Assembly: GCF_000718005.1 (NCBI RefSeq)
Contig: NZ_JODV01000002.1
Length of the DNA: 64,000 bases
Strand: one strand, 5' to 3'
From: Actinoalloteichus_B caeruleus
Lineage (GTDB): Bacteria > Actinomycetota > Actinomycetes > Mycobacteriales > Pseudonocardiaceae
Part shown: positions 25,020 through 33,944 of the stretch, in pieces
How positions within the stretch are numbered: the stretch's first letter is position 1
How the letters are laid out: every line of letters begins with the position of its first letter
The notes under the pieces: model-generated
Told to the model about the DNA's origin: nothing
What the model saw: only the letters and a program-made list of their open reading frames with translations
Databases searched by the model: none
Position numbers and translations under genes: made by a program

Positions 25020-26639
25020 ATGGCTGGCGTGCACGGTGGCGGTACTGGTTCGGTGAGCCCGACCAGGGAGGAGTTCCGGCAGCTCGCGGTCCAACGGCGG
25101 GTGATCCCGGTGGTGCGCAAGCTCCTCGCTGACGGGGAGACGCCCGTCGGCGTCTACCGGAAACTCGCCAGGAACCGGCCCGGGACCTTCCTGTTCGAGT
25201 CGGCCGAGAACGGCAAGTCCTGGTCGCGCTGGTCCTTCGTCGGTGTGCGCAGCCCCGCCGCGTTGACGGTGGTCGACGGCCAGGCCACCTGGACCGGGAG
25301 CCCACCGGTCGGGTTGCCCAGTGGGGGTGATCCGATGGCGGTGCTGCGGGAGGCGGTGGAGCTGCTGCGCACCGATCCGCTGCCAGGCCTGCCGCCGCTG
25401 ACCGGCGGCATGGTCGGCTACGTCGGCTACGACGCGGTGCGCCGGCTGGAACGGCTGCCCGAACTGACCGAGAACGACCTCCAGGTGCCCGAGCTGATGA
25501 TGCTGCTGGCCACCGACCTCGCCGCGCTGGACCACCACGAGGGCACCGTGACCCTCATCGCCAACGCGGTCAACTGGGACGACAGCCCGGAGAACGTCGA
25601 CGCCGCCTACGCCGACTCCGTCCGCCGCCTCGACGAGATGACCCGGCTGCTGTGCACCCCGGCCGAGCCGACGGTCTCGGCGTTCGGCCGCCCCCGCCCG
25701 AGTTTCACGCGCCGCCGGTCCCGTGAGGAGCACTTCGCGGCGGTGGAGACCGCGAAGGAGGCGATCCGGGCCGGCGAGGCGTTCCAGGTCGTGGTGTCCC
25801 AGCGGTTCGAGGTGGAGACCGACGTCGACGCCCTCGACGTCTACCGGGTGCTGCGCACCACCAACCCCAGCCCGTACATGTACCTGCTGCGGCTGTCCGC
25901 GCCCGACGAGGACGGTGTGGAGCGCCCGTTCAGCGTCGTCGGCTCCAGCCCCGAGTCGCTGGTCACGGTGCGGGACGGCCACGCGACGACCCACCCGATC
26001 GCCGGCACCCGGTGGCGGGGCGCCGACCCGGACGAGGACGCGCTGTTGGAGAAGGACCTGCTCTCCGACGAGAAGGAACGCTCCGAACACGTGATGCTCG
26101 TCGACCTCGGCCGCAACGACCTCGGCCGGGTGTGCCGCCCGGGCAGCGTGCACGTCGTCGACTTCTTCCGCATCGAGCGCTACAGCCACGTCATGCACAT
26201 CGTCTCCACCGTGCGCGGTGAACTCGCCGAGGGCCGCACCGCCTTCGACGCCGTCGCCGCCTGCTTCCCCGCCGGGACCCTGTCCGGCGCTCCGAAGCCC
26301 AGGGCGATGGAACTCATCGAGGAGCTGGAGCCGACGCGCCGGGGGCTGTACGGCGGAGTGGTGGGCTACCTGGACTTCGCCGGCGACGCCGACACCGCCA
26401 TCGCCATCCGCACCGCGCTGATCCGGGAGGGCGTGGCCTACGTGCAGGCCGGGGGCGGTATCGTCGCCGACTCCGACCCGGAGGCCGAGGACAACGAGTG
26501 CCTGAACAAGGCCGGTGCCGTCCTCTCCGCGATCGCCACGGCCGAGACCCTGGCCGAACCGGGACCCGTGGGTGGCGAGGGCACGGACGGCGGTGCCGAG
26601 ACGACGACGAGGGCGGCGGCGGATGTCGCGGGCGTCTGA
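25020..26639 (+). CDS. trpE: Anthranilate synthase component I
   Basis: Converts chorismate and ammonia (from TrpG, not in this window) to anthranilate. 539 residues. N-terminal FLFESAENGKSWSRWSFVG holds the tryptophan feedback-binding motif (family LLES), and the chorismate-binding domain shows GEAFQVVVSQRFE, PSPYMYLLR, HPIAGTRWRG, DLGRNDLGRVC and PAGTLSGAPKPRAMELIEELE. Two in-frame ATGs, 25011 and 25020, are possible; CACAAT at 25007-25012 fits a leaderless start at 25020. I saw no Trp-rich leader peptide or attenuator ahead of it. The following membrane gene overlaps its end by 17 bases. Confidence 0.95.
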   Translation: MAGVHGGGTGSVSPTREEFRQLAVQRRVIPVVRKLLADGETPVGVYRKLARNRPGTFLFESAENGKSWSRWSFVGVRSPAALTVVDGQATWTGSPPVGLPSGGDPMAVLREAVELLRTDPLPGLPPLTGGMVGYVGYDAVRRLERLPELTENDLQVPELMMLLATDLAALDHHEGTVTLIANAVNWDDSPENVDAAYADSVRRLDEMTRLLCTPAEPTVSAFGRPRPSFTRRRSREEHFAAVETAKEAIRAGEAFQVVVSQRFEVETDVDALDVYRVLRTTNPSPYMYLLRLSAPDEDGVERPFSVVGSSPESLVTVRDGHATTHPIAGTRWRGADPDEDALLEKDLLSDEKERSEHVMLVDLGRNDLGRVCRPGSVHVVDFFRIERYSHVMHIVSTVRGELAEGRTAFDAVAACFPAGTLSGAPKPRAMELIEELEPTRRGLYGGVVGYLDFAGDADTAIAIRTALIREGVAYVQAGGGIVADSDPEAEDNECLNKAGAVLSAIATAETLAEPGPVGGEGTDGGAETTTRAAADVAGV

Positions 26640-27306
26640 ACCCGGCGGTTCGGGAACGGGGCCCGCCCAGGCGGAGGCTCCCGCGAGCAAGGACGCCGCC
26701 CGCCGGCGCGGCGGTCGGCTGTGGCCGCTGGTGGCCGGCCTCGTGTCGGCCGCGCTCCTGCTGTGGGGCGCCAACCAGCTCAGCTGGGGTTTCGTCGCGG
26801 ACTGGCGGCCGGGGCAGGCCAGGCTGCCCGGGGACATCCCGGGTTCCGCGGCCGTCGGTGGACTGGCCGCGGTCGCGCTGCTGTCCCTGGCCGCCGTGGC
26901 GGCCGTGCTCGGCACCCGGGGCTGGCTGCGCCGAGGGGTGGGCGTCGTGCTGGCCCTCGCCGGGATCTGGGTCCTCTGGTCGGTGAGTTCCTTCGATCCG
27001 GGCGCGGCTGTCGGTGTGGTCGGCGACACTGGTCACGTCCCGGTGGACCCGATGTCCGTCGCCGACCCCGGCGACGGGGGCCCGCCGTGGGGCAGGGTGC
27101 TCGGCGGCGCGGGCGGCGTCGTCCTGGTGCTCAGCGGGCTGTCGCTGGTCCTGCGTTCCGGCGCGCTGCCCGTGCTGGGCGGGCGCTACCGCACGCCCGC
27201 CGACCGGCGCTCGGCGGCGCCGTCCGACCGCCAACTCTGGGAGGCGATGGACAGTGGTGACGATCCGACCACCGCACGCGACCAGCACGACGCGGCGCGC
27301 GAGTGA
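26623..27306 (+). CDS. Trp-cluster-associated membrane protein (TIGR02234-like)
   Basis: 227 residues with a basic N-terminus and four hydrophobic helices: LWPLVAGLVSAALLLWGANQ, AAVGGLAAVALLSLAAVAAV, RGVGVVLALAGIWVLWSVSS and VLGGAGGVVLVLSGLSLVL. The fixed place between trpE and trpC and this helix pattern match the actinobacterial tryptophan-associated membrane family (as Rv1610 in M. tuberculosis). Its function is unknown; a role in tryptophan transport or sensing has been guessed from context only. The start lies inside the end of trpE; ribosome site GAGGGCGG is weak. Confidence 0.85.
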   Translation: MSRASEPGGSGTGPAQAEAPASKDAARRRGGRLWPLVAGLVSAALLLWGANQLSWGFVADWRPGQARLPGDIPGSAAVGGLAAVALLSLAAVAAVLGTRGWLRRGVGVVLALAGIWVLWSVSSFDPGAAVGVVGDTGHVPVDPMSVADPGDGGPPWGRVLGGAGGVVLVLSGLSLVLRSGALPVLGGRYRTPADRRSAAPSDRQLWEAMDSGDDPTTARDQHDAARE

Positions 27307-27344
27307 TGGTCCACCCAGTGCGGGGGGTCGCCCGCGAGCGGAGT

Positions 27345-27350
27345 TAGCAT
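27345..27350 (+). promoter_or_regulatory. -10 box TAGCAT ahead of trpC
   Basis: TAGCAT would start transcription near 27357, giving a short leader that contains a small reading frame at 27385. Confidence 0.4.
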
Positions 27351-27384
27351 CCTCGACAACCAGCGGCGCGCGAGGGGAGTGGGC

Positions 27385-27429
27385 GTGATCGAGCGCACGA
27401 ACGGGCACGGCGACGAGGTGATCTCGTGA
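27385..27429 (+). CDS. Possible 14-residue leader peptide overlapping trpC
   Basis: GTG 27385 has GAGGGGAG five bases upstream and reads VIERTNGHGDEVIS, ending in a TGA that overlaps the trpC GTG (GTGA). It has no Trp codon, so it is not a classical attenuator peptide; it may serve to load ribosomes onto trpC. Chance cannot be excluded for so short a frame. Confidence 0.35.
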   Translation: MIERTNGHGDEVIS

Positions 27430-28235
27430 GCGTCCTGGAGTCCATCCTCGACGGGGTGCGGGCCGACCTGGCGGAACGCGAGTCCGCGGTCCCCTTCGAG
27501 GAGATCAAGAGGCGGTCCCTGGAGGTCGCGCCTCCCAAGGACGTCAAGTCCGCGATGCTGGCCCCGGGTGTGGGGGTCATCGCCGAGGTCAAGCGGCGCA
27601 GCCCCTCCAAGGGTGAGCTCGCCGAGATCGCCGACCCGGCGGAGCTGGCCAGCTCCTACGCGGCGGCGGGGGCCAGGGCGATCAGCGTCCTGACCGAGCG
27701 GCGACGTTTCGGCGGATCGCTGGAGGACTTCGACGCCGTCCGGGCGGCGGTGGACGTCCCTCTGCTGCGGAAGGACTTCATCGTCAGCACCTACCAGGTG
27801 CACGAGGCCAGGGCGCACGGCGCGGACATCGTGCTGCTGATCGTCGCCGCCCTGGACCAGAACACCCTGTCCGCGTTGCTGGACCGGGTCGAGTCGTTGG
27901 GCATGATGGCGTTGGTGGAGGTGCACACCGCCGAGGAGGCGGACCGCGCGCTGGAGGCCGGGGCCAGCCTGGTGGGCATCAACGCGCGCGACCTGCACAC
28001 CCTGGAGGTCAACCGCGAGGTGTTCGGGCGGATCGCGCCGGGCATGCCGGCCGACGTGCTCAAGGTCGCCGAGTCCGGGGTGCGGGGCCCCAGCGACCTG
28101 ATGGCCTACGCGGGCGCGGGCGCGGACGCCGTGCTCGTGGGTGAGGGCCTGGTCGTCAGCGGTGACCCGAGGGCGGCGGTCACCCAGCTGGTGACGGCCG
28201 GTTCCCATCCGGCGTGCCCCCGCCCCAGCCGCTGA
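27426..28235 (+). CDS. trpC: Indole-3-glycerol phosphate synthase
   Basis: Barrel enzyme that closes the indole ring from CdRP. 269 residues with VGVIAEVKRRSPSKG (catalytic Glu/Lys region), ISVLTERRRFGGS, LLRKDFIVSTYQVHEARAHG with catalytic Lys, VGINARDLHTLEVN and VAESGVRGPSDL. It is stand-alone, not fused to TrpF. The GTG at 27426 overlaps a possible 14-codon leader frame. The stop (TGATG) touches an ATG at 28235 that is a possible alternative trpB start. Confidence 0.97.
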   Translation: MSVLESILDGVRADLAERESAVPFEEIKRRSLEVAPPKDVKSAMLAPGVGVIAEVKRRSPSKGELAEIADPAELASSYAAAGARAISVLTERRRFGGSLEDFDAVRAAVDVPLLRKDFIVSTYQVHEARAHGADIVLLIVAALDQNTLSALLDRVESLGMMALVEVHTAEEADRALEAGASLVGINARDLHTLEVNREVFGRIAPGMPADVLKVAESGVRGPSDLMAYAGAGADAVLVGEGLVVSGDPRAAVTQLVTAGSHPACPRPSR

Positions 28236-28273
28236 TGGCGGGCGCGCACCAGGGAGCAGGAGACGGACGGACG

Positions 28274-29551
28274 GTGGGTGACGTGAGCGGAGACGACGGA
28301 GCGGCGCGGACCACGGACGCGGCCCCTCCCGCGAGCACCCTCCCCAGCGGGCACGACCCCGACGAGCGCGGGCGCTTCGGCCCCTACGGCGGCCGGTTCG
28401 TCCCCGAGGCCCTGGTCGCGGCCCTCGACGAGCTGCACGCGGAGTACGAGAAGGCCCGGGTCGACCCGGCCTTCGTCGACGAGTTGCGCCGACTGCTCCG
28501 TGACTACACGGGGCGGCCGTCGCCGCTCACCGACGCGCCCCGGTTCGGTGAGCACGCCGGTGGGGCCCGGGTCCTCCTCAAGCGGGAGGACCTCAACCAC
28601 ACCGGCTCCCACAAGATCAACAACGTGTTGGGGCAGGCCCTGCTCACCCGGCGGATGGGCAAGACCCGGGTGATCGCCGAGACCGGCGCCGGGCAACACG
28701 GCGTGGCCACCGCCACCGCCTGCGCCCTGTTCGGTCTCGACTGCACGGTGTACATGGGCGAGGTCGACACCCGGCGGCAGGCGCTCAACGTCGCCAGGAT
28801 GCGCCTGCTCGGGGCGGAGGTCATCCCCGTGCGGACGGGGTCGGCCACCCTCAAGGACGCCATCAACGAGGCGATGCGGGACTGGGTCACCAACGTCGCC
28901 GACACCCACTACCTGCTGGGTACCGTCGCCGGACCCCACCCCTTCCCCGTGATGGTGCGTGACTTCCACCGGGTGATCGGACTGGAGGCGCGGACGCAGG
29001 TCCTGGACCGGGTCGGTCGGCTGCCGGACGCCGTCGCCGCCTGCGTGGGGGGCGGTTCCAACGCCATCGGCGCGTTCCACGCGTTCCTCGACGACCCGGG
29101 CGTGCGATTGGTGGGCCTGGAACCCGGTGGGGAGGGCCTGGAGACCGGGCGGCACGGCGCCACCCTGACCGCCGGTTCGCCCGGCGCGCTGCACGGCGCC
29201 ATGTCCTACCTCCTCCAGGACGAGGACGGCCAGACCCAGGAGACGCACAGCATCTCCGCCGGTCTCGACTACCCCGGTGTCGGGCCGGAACATTCCTGGT
29301 TGAAGGACACCGGGCGGGCCGAGTACCGGCCCGTGACCGACGCGGAGGCGATGGACGCCTTCCAGCTGCTGTGCCGCACCGAGGGCATCATCCCGGCGAT
29401 CGAGTCCGCGCACGCCCTGGCCGGGGCGTTGACCCTCGGCCGTGAGCTCGGCGAGGACGCCGTGGTCCTGGTCAACCTCTCCGGTCGGGGCGACAAGGAC
29501 GTGGACACCGCGGCCCGGTGGTTCGGGCTGCTTCCCGGAGAGGACGCCTGA
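28274..29551 (+). CDS. trpB: Tryptophan synthase beta chain
   Basis: PLP enzyme joining indole and serine. About 425 residues: FGPYGGRFVPEALVAALDEL, PSPLTDAPR, LKREDLNHTGSHKINN with the Schiff-base Lys, AETGAGQHGVATAT, the substrate tunnel region, VGGGSNAIGAF for the cofactor phosphate and VNLSGRGDKD at the end. GTG 28274 is used because AGGAG lies 11 bases upstream; ATG 28235, which overlaps the trpC stop by one base, and GTG 28283 are alternatives. The residues before FGPYGG are variable in this family. Overlaps trpA by one base (TGATG). Confidence 0.95.
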   Translation: MGDVSGDDGAARTTDAAPPASTLPSGHDPDERGRFGPYGGRFVPEALVAALDELHAEYEKARVDPAFVDELRRLLRDYTGRPSPLTDAPRFGEHAGGARVLLKREDLNHTGSHKINNVLGQALLTRRMGKTRVIAETGAGQHGVATATACALFGLDCTVYMGEVDTRRQALNVARMRLLGAEVIPVRTGSATLKDAINEAMRDWVTNVADTHYLLGTVAGPHPFPVMVRDFHRVIGLEARTQVLDRVGRLPDAVAACVGGGSNAIGAFHAFLDDPGVRLVGLEPGGEGLETGRHGATLTAGSPGALHGAMSYLLQDEDGQTQETHSISAGLDYPGVGPEHSWLKDTGRAEYRPVTDAEAMDAFQLLCRTEGIIPAIESAHALAGALTLGRELGEDAVVLVNLSGRGDKDVDTAARWFGLLPGEDA

Positions 29552-30348
29552 TGGGGCGGTTGGATTCCCTGTTCGCCTCCTGCCGGGCCGAGCGGCGGGC
29601 CGCTCTCGTGGGCTACCTGCCCGCCGGTTACCCGACCGTGGCGGACTCCGCCGCCCTGCTGGGCGAGATGGTCGCGGGTGGCTGTGACCTGGTCGAGATC
29701 GGTGTGCCGTACTCGGACCCGGTGATGGACGGGCCGACCATCCAGTCCGCGGCCGACACCGCGCTGCGGGCCGGGTTCCGGCTGCGGGACGTGTTCTCGC
29801 TCGTCGAGTCGGTCGCCACCGCCGGTGGTCGCGCCGTGGTCATGACCTACTGGAACCCGGTGCACCGCTACGGCGTGGACGCCTTCGCCCGCGACCTCGC
29901 GGCCGCCGGGGGGCTCGGCGTGATCACCCCCGATCTGATCCCGGACGAGGCGGGGCCGTGGCTGTCGGCTTCCGACGCCCACGACCTCGACCGGATCTTC
30001 CTGGTGTCGCCGTCCTCCACCGAACAGCGGATCGCCATGACGACGAAGGCGAGCCGGGGTTTCGTGTACGCGACCGCCGTCATGGGGGTGACCGGGGCCA
30101 GGGACCAGGTGGGTTCCGACGCTCCCGGTCTCGTCCGCCGCACCCGGCAGCACACCGACCTGCCGGTCGGCGTGGGGCTGGGTGTCCGGTCGGGGGCGCA
30201 GGCGGCCGAGATCGCCGGTTTCGCCGACGCGGTGATCGTGGGCTCGGCCTTCGTGGCGCGCGCCGGCGGTGACCAGGAGCGGGCCCGGTCGGAGGTCCGG
30301 TCGCTGGCCGAGGAGCTCGCCGCCGGGGTCCGGGGCCAGGTCAGCTGA
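29551..30348 (+). CDS. trpA: Tryptophan synthase alpha chain
   Basis: Cleaves indole-3-glycerol phosphate to indole, channelled to TrpB. 265 residues with ALVGYLPAGYPTV, CDLVEIGVPYSDPVMDGPTI (catalytic Glu and Asp), VMTYWNPVHRYGVDAFARD, TPDLIPDEA, FLVSPSSTEQRI, TGARDQV and VGLGVRSGAQAAEIAG. The ATG overlaps the trpB stop. It ends the trp segment; lgt follows after a 362-base gap with its own promoter. Confidence 0.97.
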   Translation: MGRLDSLFASCRAERRAALVGYLPAGYPTVADSAALLGEMVAGGCDLVEIGVPYSDPVMDGPTIQSAADTALRAGFRLRDVFSLVESVATAGGRAVVMTYWNPVHRYGVDAFARDLAAAGGLGVITPDLIPDEAGPWLSASDAHDLDRIFLVSPSSTEQRIAMTTKASRGFVYATAVMGVTGARDQVGSDAPGLVRRTRQHTDLPVGVGLGVRSGAQAAEIAGFADAVIVGSAFVARAGGDQERARSEVRSLAEELAAGVRGQVS

Positions 30349-30698
30349 CCGGCCGGCTGCCCGGCGGCCCGTCACGGGAGGACCGCGCCCACCGGCCGGG
30401 GACGAGCCCCGCCCCTCCGCTGACCGGGGGCGTCGGCCGCCCGACCAGCCTGGTGCCGCCACCAGCCGCGACGGAGCCGCGCGCCCGCCGGCGGCGGCGA
30501 CATCGGTGGAGTCCGTTCGGGGGCGGCCTCGCCCGACCCGTCGCGGGCCGCTGGCGGCGGCCCGCCATCACCCGAACGGCGGCACCCGAGGTGCTCCCGA
30601 GGGATCTTGCGCGGCCACCCCGACCACCGCGCGTCCGGACCGCCCGCTGCCAGCGCGATCGCGACCACACCGCCGGACGCCGGGGACACGTGGACGGT
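30349..30698. other. Gap between trpA and lgt without a gene
   Basis: About 350 bases of extreme GC content. Reading frames on both strands have shadow-like Arg/Pro composition, and no RNA element or clear repeat was recognised. The lgt promoter lies at its right edge. Confidence 0.5.
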
Positions 30699-30704
30699 TA
30701 GTGT
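30699..30704 (+). promoter_or_regulatory. -10 box TAGTGT of leaderless lgt
   Basis: TAGTGT ends six bases before the GTG at 30711. Confidence 0.6.
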
Positions 30705-30710
30705 GGTCCG

Positions 30711-31751
30711 GTGAGCACTACGGCAACCGTGTTCCTGGCGAACATCCCGAGCCCGGACCAGGGTGTGTGGCACCTCGGCCCGATATCGCTCCGCGCCTAT
30801 GCGCTGTGCATCCTCGCCGGCATCCTCATCGCACTGTGGTGGGGCGACCGGCGGCTCGTCGCCCGGGGCGCGGAGAAGGGCACCGTGCTCGACATCGCGG
30901 TGTGGGCCGTCCCGTTCGGGCTGATCGGCGGCCGCCTCTACCACGTGATCACCGACTACCACCAGTACTTCGGCCCCGGCCGCAACCCGCTCGACGCGCT
31001 GGCGATCTGGAACGGGGGCCTGGGCATCTGGGGAGCGATCGCCCTCGGCGGGGTCGGGGCGTGGATCGCCTGCCGGCGGCGGGGGATACCGCTGCCGGTG
31101 GTCGCGGACGCCATCGCCCCGGGCATCATCGTGGCGCAGGCCGTCGGACGCGTCGGCAACTGGTTCAACCAGGAGCTCTACGGTGGACCGACCGACCTGC
31201 CGTGGGGGCTGGAGATCTACCAGCGGGTGAACCCGGCGACCGGGCTGAACGACCCGCTGAACGGAGTGGCCATCGACCACACCCCGATCGCGGTCGTCCA
31301 CCCCACGTTCCTCTACGAGCTGCTGTGGAACGTGCTCGTCGCCCTCGTGATCGTCTGGGCCGACCGCCGGTTCCGCCTCGGCCACGGCCGGGTGTTCGCC
31401 CTCTACGTCGCCGGTTACACGCTGGGCCGGTTCTGGATCGAGCTGATGCGGACCGACCAGGCAACCGAGATCCTCGGGGTGCGGGTCAACGTCTACGTCG
31501 CGGCGCTGGTCTTCCTCGGTGCCCTGGTCTACCTGCTCGTCGCCCCCAAGGGACGGGAGGACCCGTCGGTGTTGGCCGTCACCCGGACCGACGATGACGG
31601 GGACGTCCCGGCCGGAGCCGGGGACGCCCCGGCGGACGGGGACACCGCGGCCACTCCTCGCACCCCGGCCCGCCCCGCCGGTACCGAACCCCGCCAACCC
31701 CGTCGCCCGGCCGGCGGAACGGACCGCTCGGACGGAGACGGGACCAGCTGA
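30711..31751 (+). CDS. lgt: Prolipoprotein diacylglyceryl transferase
   Basis: Membrane enzyme that transfers diacylglycerol from phosphatidylglycerol to the lipobox Cys of prelipoproteins, such as those encoded at 5356 and 34558. 346 residues, seven helices. Signatures: GPISLRAYALCILAGI, GLIGGRLYHVITD, IWNGGLGIWGAI and the Lgt motif AVGRVGNWFNQELYGGPT with the essential Arg, plus HPTFLYELLWN. The last ~70 residues are an Ala/Pro/Asp-rich cytoplasmic tail, common in actinobacterial Lgt. The leaderless-type promoter separates it from trpA. Confidence 0.96.
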   Translation: MSTTATVFLANIPSPDQGVWHLGPISLRAYALCILAGILIALWWGDRRLVARGAEKGTVLDIAVWAVPFGLIGGRLYHVITDYHQYFGPGRNPLDALAIWNGGLGIWGAIALGGVGAWIACRRRGIPLPVVADAIAPGIIVAQAVGRVGNWFNQELYGGPTDLPWGLEIYQRVNPATGLNDPLNGVAIDHTPIAVVHPTFLYELLWNVLVALVIVWADRRFRLGHGRVFALYVAGYTLGRFWIELMRTDQATEILGVRVNVYVAALVFLGALVYLLVAPKGREDPSVLAVTRTDDDGDVPAGAGDAPADGDTAATPRTPARPAGTEPRQPRRPAGGTDRSDGDGTS

Positions 31752-31777
31752 GAAGCGGCGCCGTGCCGTCGGAGCCT

Positions 31778-31783
31778 TACGAT
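31778..31783 (+). promoter_or_regulatory. -10 box TACGAT of the response regulator gene
   Basis: TACGAT ends eight bases before the ATG at 31792; the transcript is leaderless or nearly so. Confidence 0.5.
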
Positions 31784-31791
31784 CCCCAGTC

Positions 31792-32469
31792 ATGCGAATC
31801 CTCCTCGTCGAGGACGACGACCGGGTCGCGGGCGGGTTGACCGTGGCGTTGCGCCACGCCGGCTACGAGGTGAACCGGGTCGGTACGGCCGCCGCGGCGC
31901 TCGCCGCGCCGGAGTCCGACGTCGTGCTGCTCGACCTCGGACTGCCCGACGGTGACGGGATCGACGTGCTGCGCCGACTCCGGGAGCGGCCCGGCGTCGC
32001 GGTCATCGCGGTGACCGCGCGCGGCGAGGAACGCGACCGGGTTCGGGGCCTGCGGACCGGCGCGGACGACTACGTGGTCAAACCCTTCGGGACGGCGGAG
32101 CTGCTCGCGCGCATCGAGGCGGTGCTGCGGCGGACCCGCGCCGCGCGGGCGCACTCCGCGCCCGCCGCGCCGCTGCGCGCCGGCGATCTCGTCCTCGACC
32201 CGGCGACCCGGGTGGCCAGCACCCCCACCGGCCCGCTGCCGCTCACCCGCAAGGAGTTCGACCTGCTCGCCCTCCTGGTGGCGCAGGCGGGAGCCGTCGT
32301 GAGCCGGGTGCACATCCTCGACCAGGTGTGGCAGGCGGCCTGGGAGACGTCCTCCCGGACCCTGGACACCCACATCGCCTCGTTGCGGGCGAAGCTCGGG
32401 GACGCCGCGCGCATCGACACCGTCCGGGGGATCGGGTACCGGCTCTCACCCGGCGGGCGGGCCGACTAG
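31792..32469 (+). CDS. OmpR/PhoB-type response regulator
   Basis: 225 residues. The receiver domain has EDDD (residues 7-10), the phospho-acceptor Asp48 in VLLDLGLPDGDG, the Thr of AVTARG and the Lys of VVKPFG. The C-terminal winged helix has LTRKEFDLLALLVAQAGAVV and SRTLDTHIASLRAKL ... TVRGIGYRL. It is coupled to the sensor kinase by a one-base overlap (TAGTG). Target genes are not evident; the TAXI binding protein and symporter downstream are candidates by position only. Confidence 0.95.
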   Translation: MRILLVEDDDRVAGGLTVALRHAGYEVNRVGTAAAALAAPESDVVLLDLGLPDGDGIDVLRRLRERPGVAVIAVTARGEERDRVRGLRTGADDYVVKPFGTAELLARIEAVLRRTRAARAHSAPAAPLRAGDLVLDPATRVASTPTGPLPLTRKEFDLLALLVAQAGAVVSRVHILDQVWQAAWETSSRTLDTHIASLRAKLGDAARIDTVRGIGYRLSPGGRAD

Positions 32470-33944
32470 TGCTGCGCCGGTTGCTGGCCGTCCTGGTCCC
32501 GCTGCTGGTCGTGCTGATGGCCGCTCTCGGGGTGCCCCTGGGCGCGGTGGTGGCCCAACGGGTGACCCAGGAGGTGTACCTGGACCGCCTCAGCGATGTC
32601 GGCCGGTTCGCCTCGCTCGCCGAGAGCGCCCTGTCCTCCGGCCGGATCGAGGCCCTGCGGGACGAGATCGCCCGCTACGACGACCTGTACGGCATCCCCG
32701 TGGCGGTCCTCGCACCCGGCGGTGAGGTGCTGCTCTCGTCCAGGGACGCGTGGCCGGCGGCCGACGAGATCGACGGGGACGACCTGTCGGGGCAGCTGCG
32801 GCAGGCGTTCGCCGGGTACCGACCGGAGCCACCCGCCCTCCTCTGGCCGTGGCAGGCGCGACCCCTGCACGTCGTGGAACCGGTCGGCCGGGACAGCGAG
32901 GTGGTCGCCGTGGTGGCGATGGCCTCCCCGACGGGCGGGTTGCGGGCGGAGATCGGCTGGCAGTGGCTGCTGCTCGGGCTGGTCGGGCTGGTTCCCCTCG
33001 GGGGGCTGGTCCTGGCGGCCTGGCCCATCTCCCGCTGGGTGCTGCGACCGGTGCGCCAGCTCGACGAGGCCACGGCGGCCGTCGCGCGGGGACGCCTGGA
33101 CACCCGCGCCGACGAGGTGACCGGCCCGCCCGAACTGCGGCGGTTGGCCGCGTCGTTCAACACGATGGTCGGCGTGGTGGGGACCGCGTTGGAACGGCAG
33201 CGGGCCTTCGTCTCCGACGCCTCCCACCAGATGCGCAACCCCCTGGCCAGCCTGCGGCTGGCCGTCGAGAACCTGGAACCGCACCTGCGGGACGACGACG
33301 CCAGGGAGGCGCAGCGGGTCGCCGTCGACGAGGCGGCCGCCCTCGGGCGCCTGCTGGACGCGATGTTGGCCGCGACCCGGCTCGACAGCGCCACCGACGC
33401 CGAGCCGGTGGCCCTCGACGACCTCTTCGCGACCCATGAGCCCGGGTGGCGGGTGCAGGCGAGACAGGCTGGCATCCGCCTGGAGGTCGACCCGGGGCGG
33501 GGCCTCGGTGCCCTGGAGCCTCCCGGCGGGTTGGGCGGTGTCCTCGACGAACTCGTGGGCAACGCGGTTCGGCTCTCGGGCGCGAGTTGGGTGACGGTTC
33601 GGGCCCGCCGGGTGCGGGAGCCGACCGAGCTGGCCGACCTCAGCTCGGAGGAGGTGGCCACTCCGGCCTCCGGCACGGAATGGGTGCGGCTGGAGGTCAC
33701 CGACGACGGGACGGGTCTCGACGAGGCCGAACGGACGGCCGCCCTGAACCGCTTCTGGCGTTCCCCCCGGCACCAGAACGTCGCCGGGACCGGGCTGGGC
33801 CTGGCGATCTGCCACGAGCTGGTCACGGCGGCGGGGGGAAGGTTCGAGCTGCGGCCCGCCGGCGAGCACGGGCTGGCGGCGGTGGTCACGCTGCGCGCGC
33901 CCGCCGGGTCCGCCGAGGGGGAGGTGGCTGGCGGGACGCCCTGA
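32469..33944 (+). CDS. Membrane sensor histidine kinase
   Basis: 491 residues: first helix at residues 5-30, an extracytoplasmic domain of about 130 residues, second helix near residues 160-185, HAMP linker (ISRWVLRPVRQLDEATAAVARG), and the dimerisation/phosphotransfer helix with His253 in SDASHQMRNPLASLR. In the ATPase domain the N box reads LDELVGNAVRLS and the G boxes DDGTGLD and GTGLGLAI. The GTG start overlaps the response regulator stop. The sensing domain has no recognised fold, so the signal is unknown. Confidence 0.94.
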   Translation: MLRRLLAVLVPLLVVLMAALGVPLGAVVAQRVTQEVYLDRLSDVGRFASLAESALSSGRIEALRDEIARYDDLYGIPVAVLAPGGEVLLSSRDAWPAADEIDGDDLSGQLRQAFAGYRPEPPALLWPWQARPLHVVEPVGRDSEVVAVVAMASPTGGLRAEIGWQWLLLGLVGLVPLGGLVLAAWPISRWVLRPVRQLDEATAAVARGRLDTRADEVTGPPELRRLAASFNTMVGVVGTALERQRAFVSDASHQMRNPLASLRLAVENLEPHLRDDDAREAQRVAVDEAAALGRLLDAMLAATRLDSATDAEPVALDDLFATHEPGWRVQARQAGIRLEVDPGRGLGALEPPGGLGGVLDELVGNAVRLSGASWVTVRARRVREPTELADLSSEEVATPASGTEWVRLEVTDDGTGLDEAERTAALNRFWRSPRHQNVAGTGLGLAICHELVTAAGGRFELRPAGEHGLAAVVTLRAPAGSAEGEVAGGTP

